Shown here: piece after piece, positions 43,676 through 53,262 of the stretch
How the letters are laid out: the number at the start of each line of letters is the position of its first letter
Position numbering within the stretch: the first letter of the stretch is position 1
Assembly (NCBI RefSeq): GCF_027594425.1
Contig: NZ_CP115159.1
Coordinates: 3,495,001-3,559,000, forward strand
Length of the DNA stretch: 64,000 nt
Direction: 5' to 3'
Source: Zunongwangia sp. HGR-M22
GTDB lineage: Bacteria > Bacteroidota > Bacteroidia > Flavobacteriales > Flavobacteriaceae
Notes under the pieces: generated by a model
Database searches by the model: none
What the model was told of the DNA's origin: nothing
The model's input: the letters and a program-made list of their open reading frames with translations, nothing else
Translations under genes and position numbers: made by a program

Positions 43676-45880
43676 TTAATAACAATCCATTTTAAGCTGA
43701 CCTTTCTTTTGATAATAACTAAGTGGTTTTTTATTGTGATTTTCGCAAATTTCAGTGAGGATTTTCACAACTTCCTTTTGCATTAAAATGGAACCGCAAA
43801 TCATAATTACAATGCCATCGTTAAGACTTTTTGCTATTTTTTCAGCATCTCTAGCAATCAAATGCTGTACATAAATTTTATCTTTAGAGATTCTTGAATA
43901 AGCTGGTAAAAATTCAGCTAAGCGCCCATCTTTCAAGAAAGAATCTATTCTATTCTTATATACATTTAAGCTTTCAGAATTACGAGCTCCCCAATACAAA
44001 GTTACCGCTTGCTTCTTAGCATTTTCCTGCATCATCCCTATAAAGGGTGCAATACCGGTTCCTGTAGCGATCATTATAGCGTTGCGCGAAGCCTTAAAAT
44101 GAAAGTCTGGATTTTTAATTTTTACCGCATCAATAGTGCTTCCAACTTCAACATCATTTAAAAAATTAGAGCACAAGCCAAATTCATGTTTTTTGATACT
44201 TAAAAGGATATCTCCATTTTGATCTTTTCCTATAGAATACAATCTTTCGTGATCATTCTTAGTGGGATAAATTGCCAATAAATCACCCGATTTTATCTTT
44301 TGCTTTTTTATCGGAGCTAAGCCTACAACGAAAGTATTATCCGGACTTTCATTAGCTTTAGTTTTATACAGAATTCTATATTTTTTTGTCTTTTTTCGCT
44401 GTTTTGTAACGTCATTATCTCTGGGAACGTTTACTGTAATCCCAAATTTATTGCTCCACTGATCAACCCATTGATCGAAAGCCTCCCAAGATTTATTATT
44501 TATAGTATAGGGTTGCAGAAACTGAATGCTTCCTTCATCTTCCAACAATTGTTGATCGACATCAAAAGCATACTTACAATAACTAGGATAGGCAAGAGAC
44601 CCAAAACCTACTACAGAGTAGGAAAAACTATTTTTTTGTTCAATATTATTAAATTTCCGAAGAAATTTTTTAGCATTCGCAGGAGGTTCTCCATCACCAT
44701 AAGTAGAGGTAAAAATAACCAATTGCTCCATTTTTTTAAAGACGGCATATTGATCCATCTGGGCTATAAAAACTTTCTTTCCGTTCTTGATTAATTCCTG
44801 CTGAAAAAGCTTAGCGAAAGACATTGTACTTCCGGTTTCTGATCCTACAAGAATGATAATTTCGGCTTCATCTTTCTTAAATTTATTCTTTAGCAGTGAC
44901 TTTCTCCTTTTAAGTGTGATTGCAAAACCAGAATAGATAAAAAAGAGTATACTGATGCAGGAAAGCGCTAAAATTATCGCCCAAATTACATTTCCTCGCC
45001 CGGTATGCAAATTATAACTATAGCCTGAAATTAGATTAACCAATGGATAAGATAGTTCACTAACAACTTCACCTGTGTATTGATTAACTAATATTTCTTT
45101 ATTTTGAAGACTAATTTTAAAAGGGTCTGAAGCATCTTCGCTAAACGGAAATTCAATAGATCGTATATCGTCTAAATAAATATGCTCTAAAGCAGGAAAA
45201 TTAGATAAAGTACGCTGAGTATTTTCAACTAACTTTTCTTCATTTATAGTATGCGAAAGCCGAACTTCAGGAATAATATTAAAACGCAATAAAGAAAGGA
45301 AAACTCCGGTTACGGTAATGATGATAATAGGGATAAGCGACAACCTGCCCAAATAGATATGATAATAAGAGTAGAAATTTTCTCGTACAATTTTATCGAA
45401 AATCGCTTTAAAACCTTGCTGTCTTTTAATCACCAGTATTAAACCAGTGATACTGATTAAAAACAACAAGAATGAAGTAATCCCCACAAATATTCTACCA
45501 GCACTTTTAAGAAATAAACTACGATGCAGGCTAGTTGCAAATTTGAATAAAGAAGATTGGCCCTTAAGTTCACCGATTTTTTCTCCGGTTTTTGGATTGA
45601 TATAAAAATCTCCACTATCGCCCTCCATACTAAACACAGAAGCGATAGCAAATCCCTGCTCATCGACCTCTAAACTCAGTACCTCATCATAGTTAGACTG
45701 AAGCGTTCTTATCACTTCAGAAATTTGTAATTCTGAAGTGTCTACTGGTTGATAATCTAGCGCAGCATGATCGATCGGCTCGAATGCTAATATTATACCT
45801 GTTACCGAAGCAATTAGGATAAAAACAAAAGAAGATACAGCCAAACTTAAGTGACTGTATCTCCAAATCGATAATATCAT
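43676..45880 (-). CDS. PepSY-flavodoxin-reductase fusion membrane protein
   Basis: 734-aa fusion. Residues 1-325 are a PepSY-associated TM domain (helices about 10-32, 128-150, 180-200, 297-320, with conserved His in SLHRSLFL and HIYLGRLS). Residues about 340-485 are a flavodoxin domain (IIILVGSETGSTMSFAKLFQ, TSTYGDGEPPANA), and 505-734 a ferredoxin-NADP-reductase-like module (RLYSIGKD, MIATGTGIAPFIGMMQ, MICGSILMQKEVVKILTEI). It can move electrons from NADPH via FAD and FMN to the membrane part, as expected for periplasmic ferric-siderophore reduction. It is 8 bp from the DUF2271 gene. No TonB receptor gene is adjacent. Confidence 0.88.
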   Translation of the reverse strand: MILSIWRYSHLSLAVSSFVFILIASVTGIILAFEPIDHAALDYQPVDTSELQISEVIRTLQSNYDEVLSLEVDEQGFAIASVFSMEGDSGDFYINPKTGEKIGELKGQSSLFKFATSLHRSLFLKSAGRIFVGITSFLLFLISITGLILVIKRQQGFKAIFDKIVRENFYSYYHIYLGRLSLIPIIIITVTGVFLSLLRFNIIPEVRLSHTINEEKLVENTQRTLSNFPALEHIYLDDIRSIEFPFSEDASDPFKISLQNKEILVNQYTGEVVSELSYPLVNLISGYSYNLHTGRGNVIWAIILALSCISILFFIYSGFAITLKRRKSLLKNKFKKDEAEIIILVGSETGSTMSFAKLFQQELIKNGKKVFIAQMDQYAVFKKMEQLVIFTSTYGDGEPPANAKKFLRKFNNIEQKNSFSYSVVGFGSLAYPSYCKYAFDVDQQLLEDEGSIQFLQPYTINNKSWEAFDQWVDQWSNKFGITVNVPRDNDVTKQRKKTKKYRILYKTKANESPDNTFVVGLAPIKKQKIKSGDLLAIYPTKNDHERLYSIGKDQNGDILLSIKKHEFGLCSNFLNDVEVGSTIDAVKIKNPDFHFKASRNAIMIATGTGIAPFIGMMQENAKKQAVTLYWGARNSESLNVYKNRIDSFLKDGRLAEFLPAYSRISKDKIYVQHLIARDAEKIAKSLNDGIVIMICGSILMQKEVVKILTEICENHNKKPLSYYQKKGQLKMDCY

Positions 45881-45887
45881 AGGACTA

Positions 45888-46373
45888 CTATTTGCTTGCC
45901 ATTATCCGTACATAGCGAATATAGCCTTTGCCTTCAAATTTACCTTTCAGATTTTCTGAAGTTAGTGGAAGCTCTAGATCTTTCACATAATACTTTTGAT
46001 CTTCTACGGCAGTTTCAAAACGTATTTTGTAACCGCTGTCTATTTTATCAGATTCGATTTGAAAAGCACCCATTCCACGTCCACCGGCACCTACAGTTGC
46101 CCCAGAAATGGCGTCAATATTCTCATCCTTTTGTTTTTGATCTTCCCACCAGTCGGTTAAATCTGGATACCACTCTTCGTCGTCGCCTTGCACCAATAAG
46201 GTTTTCTCGTATTCTCCAGAAGGGTTAATTAATGAGACAACAACATAAGCTCCTTCTCCATTATAATTTGTTAGCTGAATAAGGCACTTAAAAGATGTAG
46301 ATTCTGAACTTACAAACGAGAACAAACCTAAGCATAAGACTAAAAGACCTATTTTTAATGTATTAAATTTCAT
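45888..46373 (-). CDS. DUF2271 exported protein
   Basis: 161-aa protein with a signal peptide (MKFNTLKIGLLVLCLGLFSFVSS). Segments such as GEGAYVVVSLINPSGEYEKTLLVQGDDEEWYPDLTDWW and SGATVGAGGRGMGAFQ fit the DUF2271 family, which commonly sits beside PepSY proteins in iron loci. It lies between the ankyrin and PepSY genes (8-bp gaps on both sides), so it is operonic and probably periplasmic. Confidence 0.87.
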   Translation of the reverse strand: MKFNTLKIGLLVLCLGLFSFVSSESTSFKCLIQLTNYNGEGAYVVVSLINPSGEYEKTLLVQGDDEEWYPDLTDWWEDQKQKDENIDAISGATVGAGGRGMGAFQIESDKIDSGYKIRFETAVEDQKYYVKDLELPLTSENLKGKFEGKGYIRYVRIMASK

Positions 46374-46381
46374 CTTGTATG

Positions 46382-47884
46382 TTATGATTTTAAAAATTCT
46401 AAATCGGCATTTGATTCCTGAAGTATTTCATTTTCGCTAGCCAAATCGTAAACACTTTCTCCAAAATCTGTGGTTACTTCCTTATTGGCTCCATGATCTA
46501 AAAGAAGCTTCATAATTTTAGTATTATCTGATCTTAAAGCTGCAATTTGTAGCGGAGTATTTCCTTCAGCATCTGTAGTATTTACATCTATTTCTTCCTC
46601 CAATGCTTTTTCAATTAATGCCAAATCATTTTTCTTTACTGCCAGGGTAAGAAAATTTTCCTCGTTAGCCTGAGTTTTAGAAAAATTTACACCTTCTCTT
46701 TTCAGCAAAGTCATCTTTTCTTCAAAAGCCTTCGCATTACGCGGATGATATGAATCAACTAAATAATAAACCAACGTGTTGCCAGCATTATCTGTAAATT
46801 CAGTTTTAGCGCCTTCATCAATCAAATATTTAACAACTTCAGGAGAATTTCCAGAAACCGCCAGACTTAAAGCTGTTTCGCCTTTTTTATTTGCAGCGTT
46901 GATATCGTCTGTTTTTTCAGCAAAAAACTTAATTATTTCAAGATTATTTCTTCTCGCAGCGTTAAGAAGCGGCGTATTTGCTTCATCATCTTTCGCTGTT
47001 GGATTTACACCGTTTTCAACAAAAAAGTTGATCACTTTCATATCTTTGCTTCTTGCAGCTAAAACATGCAGTGGTGTAGATCCATCATCCTTAGTCACAT
47101 TTGGTGCTACTCCTACTTCTTTTAAATATTCGAAAACAGATAAGTCGTTTGTAGATCTTCTAGATCCCATAGCTGCAAAGAACATTGCATTTCCGCCAAC
47201 TTTATTTTCTTCTTTATAACTTACCCCTTTTTCGATAAGCTTATTCATCATTTCGATATTCCCAGATCTTGCTGCGTAATTAAAAACGCCGTTACCTTCG
47301 TCATCGGTATCTTTAATAGACAAGCCTTTAGATTCAAAATAGTCTACCATCTCGTAATCGGTGAGACTTGGCATCATTAAAAGCAAGGCATTGGCGCCAG
47401 AGTGTGTTTTTTCTACTTTAGGATTCGATCCTTTTGAAATTAAGTAATCGTAAAGCTCTTTATCCTTAACACCTGCATTTGCCGCAAAATTAAGAACCGA
47501 GTACCCATGATCATCTACTAAATCCATTCTAGCTCCTCTTTCTCCAAATAATTTTACGAGTGGTAAATTACCTGCAGAGGCTGCCCAAAAAATATAGGTT
47601 CTACCATCGTGGGTTAACTTGTTTACATCGTTACCTTCTTGCTCTAGCAAATATTCTATAACTTCTTTCGATGGTTTGCTGAAAATCGCCATAACGACAG
47701 GATCAAAATTACTACCGTTTCGTTCAGTTGGATCGTTCCCTTTTTGCACCTCACTTTTTACCTCGCTTACACTTGGATTATTAGTCCAATAATCTCTGGA
47801 AAGAAAAACATTATCTTCCTGAGCCGTTAATGGTAAAGCCAGTACTAAAGCTGTTCCTGCCAAAATGTGCTTAATTTTTATCAT
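46382..47884 (-). CDS. Periplasmic ankyrin-repeat protein
   Basis: 500-aa protein with a signal peptide (IKHILAGTALVLALPLTAQ) and about 11-12 ankyrin repeats, e.g. DGRTYIFWAASAGNLPLVKLFGERGA, DGSTPLHVLAARSKDMKVINFFVENG and EGNTPLQIAALRSDNTKIMKLLLDHGA. First gene of a three-gene minus-strand operon with DUF2271 and PepSY proteins. In similar bacterial loci, periplasmic ankyrin proteins accompany iron or peroxide systems; the partner protein is unknown. Confidence 0.9.
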   Translation of the reverse strand: MIKIKHILAGTALVLALPLTAQEDNVFLSRDYWTNNPSVSEVKSEVQKGNDPTERNGSNFDPVVMAIFSKPSKEVIEYLLEQEGNDVNKLTHDGRTYIFWAASAGNLPLVKLFGERGARMDLVDDHGYSVLNFAANAGVKDKELYDYLISKGSNPKVEKTHSGANALLLMMPSLTDYEMVDYFESKGLSIKDTDDEGNGVFNYAARSGNIEMMNKLIEKGVSYKEENKVGGNAMFFAAMGSRRSTNDLSVFEYLKEVGVAPNVTKDDGSTPLHVLAARSKDMKVINFFVENGVNPTAKDDEANTPLLNAARRNNLEIIKFFAEKTDDINAANKKGETALSLAVSGNSPEVVKYLIDEGAKTEFTDNAGNTLVYYLVDSYHPRNAKAFEEKMTLLKREGVNFSKTQANEENFLTLAVKKNDLALIEKALEEEIDVNTTDAEGNTPLQIAALRSDNTKIMKLLLDHGANKEVTTDFGESVYDLASENEILQESNADLEFLKS

Positions 47885-48295
47885 ACTAGTTTTTTTCTGA
47901 ATTTTCTAATTATTGATCTTTACATTAGGCCGAAACCTGCTAAAGGAATCGAACCATTTTAGGACGCAATATACTATTTTTTGCGATTTTATTTAAACTT
48001 AGTCTAAATATCGATTGGGTTTTTTAAAGATTTTTAAGAGTACTTAGGATTAGGTTTTATGCTGAAAAAATGAAAGTAAAATTTGAATTGAAGAATATAA
48101 CTAAACTCAATTTGCTAAAATTTGTTGAAAGAATACGAGTCTTAGTTTTTCTCAACCCTCAATTTAACTGAAGTAATAGTCTAAGGATTCTAGAAAAGGA
48201 AACCGAAGTAAATGAAGATTATGAGAATTTTGCGCTATCTGCAAAAAAGAAATTCCATAAAAAAAGCCTCTCATTTCTGAGAGGCTTTTAACCTG
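47885..48295. other. Intergenic stretch with tRNA terminator
   Basis: No protein gene in these 411 bases. It should hold the promoter of the ankyrin-DUF2271-PepSY operon (none matching TAnnTTTG found). Near its right end is the tRNA-Leu terminator at 48262-48289. Confidence 0.5.
48262..48289 (-). terminator. Terminator downstream of tRNA-Leu
   Basis: AAAAGCCTCTCA pairs with TGAGAGGCTTTT around a TTTC loop (12-bp stem). On the minus strand it is followed by a U run, 6 bp after the tRNA 3' end. Confidence 0.85.
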
Positions 48296-48377
48296 TGCGG
48301 GCGGAGAGACTCGAACTCTCACACCTCGCGGCACTAGATCCTAAGTCTAGCGTGTCTACCAATTCCACCACGCCCGC
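48296..48377 (-). tRNA. tRNA-Leu (UAG anticodon)
   Basis: Read on the minus strand, the acceptor GCGGGCG pairs with CGCCCGC; the D arm carries GGTAGACACG, the anticodon stem-loop is CTAGA-CTTAGGA-TCTAG (anticodon TAG), there is a long variable arm and the T arm is GAGAG-TTCGAGT-CTCTC. The long variable arm and anticodon identify leucine. CCA is not encoded. A terminator follows directly. Confidence 0.95.
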
Positions 48378-48474
48378 AGGTTCAATAAAGTGCTCATCCT
48401 TTCGGTAAGCAGATGCAAATATAAACAAATCTTTTAATTCACAAACAAGCTTCCAAAAAAAATTCTGAAATTCT

Positions 48475-48482
48475 TACCTTTG
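48475..48482 (+). promoter_or_regulatory. -7 element of the M20 dipeptidase gene
   Basis: TACCTTTG is an exact match to the Bacteroidetes -7 pattern TAnnTTTG, 22 bp before the ATG at 48505. No clear -33 TTTG is visible at the expected distance. Confidence 0.45.
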
Positions 48483-48504
48483 ATAAAACTCAAAATCCAA
48501 ACTC

Positions 48505-49893
48505 ATGGACAACGTAAAATCTTATGTTGAACAGCATAAAGATAGATTTGTCTCAGAACTTGTTGATTTACTTAAAATTCCGTCGATAAGTGCCGATTCA
48601 AAATTTAAAAATGAAATGATCACCACTGCCCAGGCAGTGAAAACAGAATTAGAAAAAGCTGGTTGTGATTTGGTCGAAATATGTGATACCCCAGGCCATC
48701 CTGTAGTGTATGGAGAAAAAATTATCGATAAAAACCTACCTACGGTACTGGTTTATGGCCACTACGATGTGCAGCCTCCAGATCCTTTAGATCTTTGGAA
48801 CTCCCCACCTTTCGAACCTGTTATTAAAGAAACTGAACTTCATCCAGAGGGCGCTATTTTTGCCCGTGGTGCCTGCGACGATAAAGGCCAGATGTATATG
48901 CATGTAAAAGCATTGGAATATATGACCAAAACCAATCAGCTTCCATGCAATGTAAAATTTATGATTGAAGGGGAAGAAGAAGTAGGCAGCGAACATTTAG
49001 GATGGTTTATCGAAAATAATCTGGAAAAGCTCAAAAATGATGTGATCTTAATTTCAGATACCGGTATGATTGCCAAAGATGTGCCGAGTATCACCACGGG
49101 ATTAAGAGGATTATCATATATGGAAGTAGAAGTTACCGGCCCTAATCGCGACCTTCATTCTGGATTGTACGGTGGTGCGGTTGGAAACCCCATCAATATT
49201 CTAACTAAAATGATTGCATCGTTAACCGATGAAAATAATCATATTAGCATTCCAGGATTTTATGATAAGGTTGAAGAACTTTCTGCGGAAGAAAGAGCAA
49301 AAATGGCTGAAGCACCTTACAATGAAGAAGAATATAAAAAGAAACTAGACATCAATGATGTTTATGGTGAAGCCGGGTATTCTACTTTAGAACGCGGCTC
49401 TATTCGCCCTACTTTAGATGTAAACGGAATTTGGGGCGGTTACATTGGTGAAGGCGCGAAAACAGTTTTACCTTCAAAAGCATTCGCAAAGATCTCGATG
49501 CGACTTGTACCTAACCAAGATTGGAAAGAAATCTCTGAACTTTTCAAAAAGCATTTTGAAAGCCTGGCTCCAAAAGCAGTTAAAGTAAAAGTAAATACAC
49601 ACCATGGAGGTTATGCTTATGTCACACCAATAGATAACGACGCTTATAAAGCGGCTAGCAAAGCTTACGAAACAAGCTTCGGGAAGACACCCATTCCGCA
49701 GCGCAGCGGTGGTAGTATCCCTATTGTTTCTTTGTTCGAAAAAGCATTAAAAAGCAAAATTATTCTGATGGGCTTTGGTTTGGATACAGATGCAATCCAT
49801 TCACCAAACGAGCATTTTGGGATTTGGAATTACCTAAAAGGCATTGAAACCATTCCGCATTTCTATAAAAACTTTGCTGACTCGCAGAAGTAA
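48505..49893 (+). CDS. M20-family dipeptidase
   Basis: 462-aa zinc metallopeptidase of the M20/M25/M40 family. Metal-binding segments are VYGHYDVQPPDP, ARGACDDKGQMYMHVKAL, MIEGEEEVGSEHL with the catalytic Glu pair, ISDTGM and the late HSPNEHFGIWN. The dimerisation domain starts near GLRGLSYMEVEVTGPNRDLHSGLYGGAV. No signal peptide; cytoplasmic dipeptide hydrolysis is likely. Single gene with its own promoter-like element and a strong terminator downstream. Confidence 0.93.
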   Translation: MDNVKSYVEQHKDRFVSELVDLLKIPSISADSKFKNEMITTAQAVKTELEKAGCDLVEICDTPGHPVVYGEKIIDKNLPTVLVYGHYDVQPPDPLDLWNSPPFEPVIKETELHPEGAIFARGACDDKGQMYMHVKALEYMTKTNQLPCNVKFMIEGEEEVGSEHLGWFIENNLEKLKNDVILISDTGMIAKDVPSITTGLRGLSYMEVEVTGPNRDLHSGLYGGAVGNPINILTKMIASLTDENNHISIPGFYDKVEELSAEERAKMAEAPYNEEEYKKKLDINDVYGEAGYSTLERGSIRPTLDVNGIWGGYIGEGAKTVLPSKAFAKISMRLVPNQDWKEISELFKKHFESLAPKAVKVKVNTHHGGYAYVTPIDNDAYKAASKAYETSFGKTPIPQRSGGSIPIVSLFEKALKSKIILMGFGLDTDAIHSPNEHFGIWNYLKGIETIPHFYKNFADSQK

Positions 49894-49962
49894 ATTTGCA
49901 ATGGCAGTGAACAGTTTTATAGCATAGCGATCTGCTAGAAAGCTTTCAGCGCACTAATATTT

Positions 49963-50000
49963 ACAAACCTCGCAAGTCTTTAAAAACTTGCGAGGTTTGT
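49963..50000 (+). terminator. Terminator of the dipeptidase gene
   Basis: ACAAACCTCGCAAGT pairs with ACTTGCGAGGTTTGT (15-bp stem) over an 8-nt loop, followed by TTTTAT. It lies about 70 bp past the stop at 49893. Confidence 0.85.
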
Positions 50001-50123
50001 TTTATAAATAGAATTAAATGAATAAATTTCTCTAATGCGTTACTGCCTCGCGGCTAGGCAAGCTCGAAATTACAACTACGTAGATTTCATATCACACCTG
50101 CCAATGCGATCTAAATCTCGTCC

Positions 50124-50139
50124 AAAATTCAGCATTCAA
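50124..50139 (+). repeat. 16-mer shared with 59575-59590
   Basis: AAAATTCAGCATTCAA is identical at 59575-59590, and at both places it is followed about 50 bp later by a GCGATCT-family copy. This suggests a longer, mostly decayed composite repeat. Confidence 0.55.
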
Positions 50140-50187
50140 GATTTAAAATAAATTTCCCGTCTCTTTCTCAGAAAATCTCCTTTCTAA

Positions 50188-50207
50188 ATCTGAAAGCGGA
50201 GCGATCT
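50188..50207 (+). repeat. GCGATCT dispersed repeat, copy
   Basis: ATCTGAAAGCGGAGCGATCT; a diverged member of the 20-mer family, next to a better copy at 50218. Confidence 0.6.
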
Positions 50208-50217
50208 AATTTCTACC

Positions 50218-50237
50218 ATCTAACAGAGCAGCGATCT
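50218..50237 (+). repeat. GCGATCT dispersed repeat, copy
   Basis: ATCTAACAGAGCAGCGATCT, differing by two bases from the 3710 copy. It ends 5 bp before the stop of the M23 gene. Confidence 0.65.
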
Positions 50238-50241
50238 GTAA

Positions 50242-51198
50242 TTAGATCTTCTCGATCAAATCTCCACGAACTGGTGAGTAGTTTTCGATATATTTTCGTT
50301 TCACTTTTAAACGCCTAAAATGATTCTTCAAGCCTTTTGCCTGATTAATTTTAAGTTCATCCTGAACATGCATATGCAAATGTGGCTCAGTAGAATTCCC
50401 AGAATTTCCGCATAAGCCTAAAAACTGTCCTTCCCCAACCCTATCACCTTCTTTTACTTTAATCGAATGCTTTTTTAAATGCGCCAACCATAAAAACTCT
50501 CCATCTTTCAGTTTGATCACAATGGTATTTCCGGTCATAAAATCTGGATTAATCTTACCGGGAATATTATCGTAAATGCCATCGACAACCATAACTACTT
50601 CTCCGGCTGCCGGTGCTAAAATCTCTTTTCCAAAGGCATAATATTGCTCATTAAAGCTTCCATCACCATCATGCGTTTTAAGATCATCATTGATTACTAA
50701 AAAATCAAAAGCGCCGGTTTGTGCAGGATGCTCCACATGATAATTATCTTTTTTTGTATCACCACCCCAAACTACATACCATTCGCCTTCAAAAGGGAGA
50801 TCCAGCATTGTATCGGCTTCAGCGAGGTTTGTTTCTTTTCCATATGGCGTAAACTTCAACCCCGTTATCTCTTTATTTTCTGAAAGTGCCAGGCTAAACA
50901 TAAAAGCTGCGCCCCCAAATTCCGTAGCATAAATAGTGTACGGCGGATTAAACGTTAAAAACTCTGATTCGATAATATTTCCTACAGAACTCTTTAAATT
51001 CTTAAAAAACGCTTCTGTTTTCTCTAAACTTAATGCACCTTGCATTTCGGCGGAATAACTATTAAATATCGAATCATATTCTCCGGAATTATATGCTATA
51101 ATTATCGATTCTTTTACCTGATCGTAATCATCCCTGGTTTGCCCGAAAAAAAACTGAGAATTCAGCATAAAAAGCACTACGAAGAACGACTTATTCAT
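50242..51198 (-). CDS. M23-family peptidase with DUF3887-like domain
   Basis: 318-aa exported protein (signal MNKSFFVVLFMLNSQFFFGQ). Residues about 25-130 resemble the DUF3887 accessory domain (YNSGEYDSIFNSYSAEMQGALSLEKTEAFFKNL). The M23 domain follows, with Zn ligands in HPAQTGAFDF and the EPHLHMHVQDE segment. It could cleave peptidoglycan cross-bridges or act as a scaffold. The start overlaps the DUF885 stop by 8 bp, so the two are co-transcribed. Confidence 0.9.
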   Translation of the reverse strand: MNKSFFVVLFMLNSQFFFGQTRDDYDQVKESIIIAYNSGEYDSIFNSYSAEMQGALSLEKTEAFFKNLKSSVGNIIESEFLTFNPPYTIYATEFGGAAFMFSLALSENKEITGLKFTPYGKETNLAEADTMLDLPFEGEWYVVWGGDTKKDNYHVEHPAQTGAFDFLVINDDLKTHDGDGSFNEQYYAFGKEILAPAAGEVVMVVDGIYDNIPGKINPDFMTGNTIVIKLKDGEFLWLAHLKKHSIKVKEGDRVGEGQFLGLCGNSGNSTEPHLHMHVQDELKINQAKGLKNHFRRLKVKRKYIENYSPVRGDLIEKI

Positions 51199-52906
51199 TT
51201 TTTATGTTTTGTATATAGTTGTTTACCAAATCTTCCATCAGCTTTAAAGTCACCGTTCCGTGAGATAAAATTACGTTATGAAATTCACGAATATCGAAAG
51301 CTGTCCCTAACTCTTTTTCTGCCATTTTACGTAATTCTTTAATTTTTATTTCTCCTATTTTATAAGAAAGTGCCTGTCCCGGCCAAGAAATATAACGATC
51401 GATTTCGGTATTGATCTCGTGTAAAGAAAGGGCTGTATTTTTGGTTAAAAATGCTACTGCTTGTTCACGACTCCAGCCTTTAGCATGCATCCCGGTATCC
51501 ACTACCAATCTGCAAGCGCGCCACTGCTCGTAAGTTAGTTGACCAAATTTTTCATACGGTGTGGTATAAATCCCCATTTCTTCTCCTAAACTTTCAGCAT
51601 ACAAACCCCAGCCTTCTCCATAAGCAGAAAGGTAAAATCTACGTCGAAAAGGCGGAATACTATCTCCTAGCTCGGCATTTAAAGAAATTTGCAAGTGATG
51701 TCCTGGCACCGCTTCGTGAAGTGCTAAAGCCGGCAATGCATATTTTGGCCTGCTTTCTAATTTATAGGTGTTGATCCAAAAATATCCCGGCTCGGTTGGC
51801 GACGAAGATCCTTTATATCTCCCGGCTGTATATTTTGGCGCGATAGCGCTTGGTACTGGCGCTACTCCATAAGGCTTTCTGGGCAAAACCTTAAAAAATC
51901 TCGGTAACTGTGCGTCGATTCTTTTAGCAATATCTCGCCCCTCTCTTAATAACTCTTCTCCGGTTTTGGCGTAAAACTGATCGTCTGTTCGTAGAAAATC
52001 AATAAATTCATCAAAACGTCCATCAAACGCTACTTCTTCAATAATCGCTTTCATTTCAGCATTAATTCGCGCAACTTCTTTTAAACCAATTTCATGAACT
52101 TCTTCAGCTTTAAGATCTAGCGTGGTATAATAATGAATTCGGTTTTGATAATATTCCAGACCATTTGGAATTTCAGAAACACCAATACTTTTTCGGGTTT
52201 TGGGGAAATATTCAGATTCAAAAAACTTTTTTATTCTTTTAAACTGCGGAATTACATTTTCTTCCACAGCTATTTTAGCCACTTTTAATACTGAATCTTT
52301 TTGTTTTTGTGTTAAGTTTGTTGGCAAATCCTGAAACGGACTGTAATAAAAGCTTTCGTTATAATCGCTTACGATCTGATCGTTATACGTTGACTCGTAG
52401 CCCTCGAAAATAACTAAAGGCTGCGTGATCCCTAATTTTAGTCCTTTTCTGAGTAGATTCAGGTTTTGATCAACATATTGCGGAATCGCATTGAGCTTAT
52501 TCAAATACTGTTTTACTTGCTCGTAATTATTTAATCGAGCAACATGATAAGGCAAACTTACATGAAACCCGGCATCAGAAAGAAGCGGATTCAAATAAGC
52601 TTTATATTGATATTGATCTACACGTTCCTGGAGTTTAAATTCAATTAATTCGGCCGTAATCTTTTCGGTTTGGGAGAGATTTGATCTATCGATTTTGGAT
52701 AACTTATCGAGAAGATTTTGGGCAAAATCGGCTTCAGATTTATAAAATTCTTCAGTATGTAAACCCAAGGGATATTCTTGGTAATCGTAAGCTCGATGTT
52801 CACTTTCATTCTTAAGGATACTATCTAATTTAGCTGAAGAATTTTGAGCTAAAGAAATACTGGCTAAAAATATATAAAATGAGCAAAGAAGGAATTTTAA
52901 TTTCAT
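51191..52906 (-). CDS. DUF885 family exported peptidase-like protein
   Basis: 571-aa protein with signal peptide MKLKFLLCSFYIFLASISLAQ. DUF885 features include EPGYFWINTYKLESRPKYALPALALHEAVPGHHLQISL, with a zinc HExxH-like HEAVPGH, followed by YGEGWGLYAESLGEEMGIY and ISWPGQALSYKIGEIKIKELR. The family is considered a gluzincin-type metallopeptidase, with few members studied. Exported, probably periplasmic, and paired with the M23 gene, so both may act on the wall or on peptides. Confidence 0.9.
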   Translation of the reverse strand: MKLKFLLCSFYIFLASISLAQNSSAKLDSILKNESEHRAYDYQEYPLGLHTEEFYKSEADFAQNLLDKLSKIDRSNLSQTEKITAELIEFKLQERVDQYQYKAYLNPLLSDAGFHVSLPYHVARLNNYEQVKQYLNKLNAIPQYVDQNLNLLRKGLKLGITQPLVIFEGYESTYNDQIVSDYNESFYYSPFQDLPTNLTQKQKDSVLKVAKIAVEENVIPQFKRIKKFFESEYFPKTRKSIGVSEIPNGLEYYQNRIHYYTTLDLKAEEVHEIGLKEVARINAEMKAIIEEVAFDGRFDEFIDFLRTDDQFYAKTGEELLREGRDIAKRIDAQLPRFFKVLPRKPYGVAPVPSAIAPKYTAGRYKGSSSPTEPGYFWINTYKLESRPKYALPALALHEAVPGHHLQISLNAELGDSIPPFRRRFYLSAYGEGWGLYAESLGEEMGIYTTPYEKFGQLTYEQWRACRLVVDTGMHAKGWSREQAVAFLTKNTALSLHEINTEIDRYISWPGQALSYKIGEIKIKELRKMAEKELGTAFDIREFHNVILSHGTVTLKLMEDLVNNYIQNIKNE

Positions 52907-53262
52907 TAATCTAGGGCTTTTACAGAGCCTAAGATAATGAATATATGGAAATAAGATTTTCGAATTTTGAATTAAGAAAAGTGATCATCTCGACTTTATG
53001 GATAATTCTTTCCGAAGTTAGAAGTTAGAATAAAAAAAACGATAGCATCTAAAACCGAGAATCAGAACAAAATTTTGAAATTGAAAAAGATTTATACATT
53101 CCGCTTTGCTCTAATCGAAGTGACATTCAGAAATTGTTATAATTATCAACAAACCTTGATTCTTGCACCTTTACTCATTGTCTATTCTACGACTGCCAAG
53201 TGATCTAACCGATTACTGCCAACTGAGACTGCATTCTGCAACCAAAAACTACGGACTAAAAC
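52907..53262. other. Intergenic stretch with degenerate repeats
   Basis: No gene in these 356 bases. The part around 53190-53210 (ACTGCCAAGTGATCTAACC) resembles CTGCCAATGCGATCTAA near 50098, pointing to a diverged member of the GATCT repeat group. No clear promoter match. Confidence 0.5.

Larger units (their letters stand above)
49894..50241. other. Intergenic stretch with terminator and repeats
   Basis: No gene in these 348 bases. It contains a degenerate GCGATCT repeat (TTTTATAGCATAGCGATCT, about 49916-49934), the terminator at 49963-50000, a variant CTGCCAATGCGATCTAA near 50098, the 16-mer AAAATTCAGCATTCAA at 50124-50139, and two GCGATCT repeats at 50188 and 50218. Confidence 0.65.

Noticed and set aside
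48241-48380. tRNA-Leu as an integrase attachment site
   Set aside because: No integrase, direct repeat of the tRNA 3' end or foreign-looking block in the flanks.
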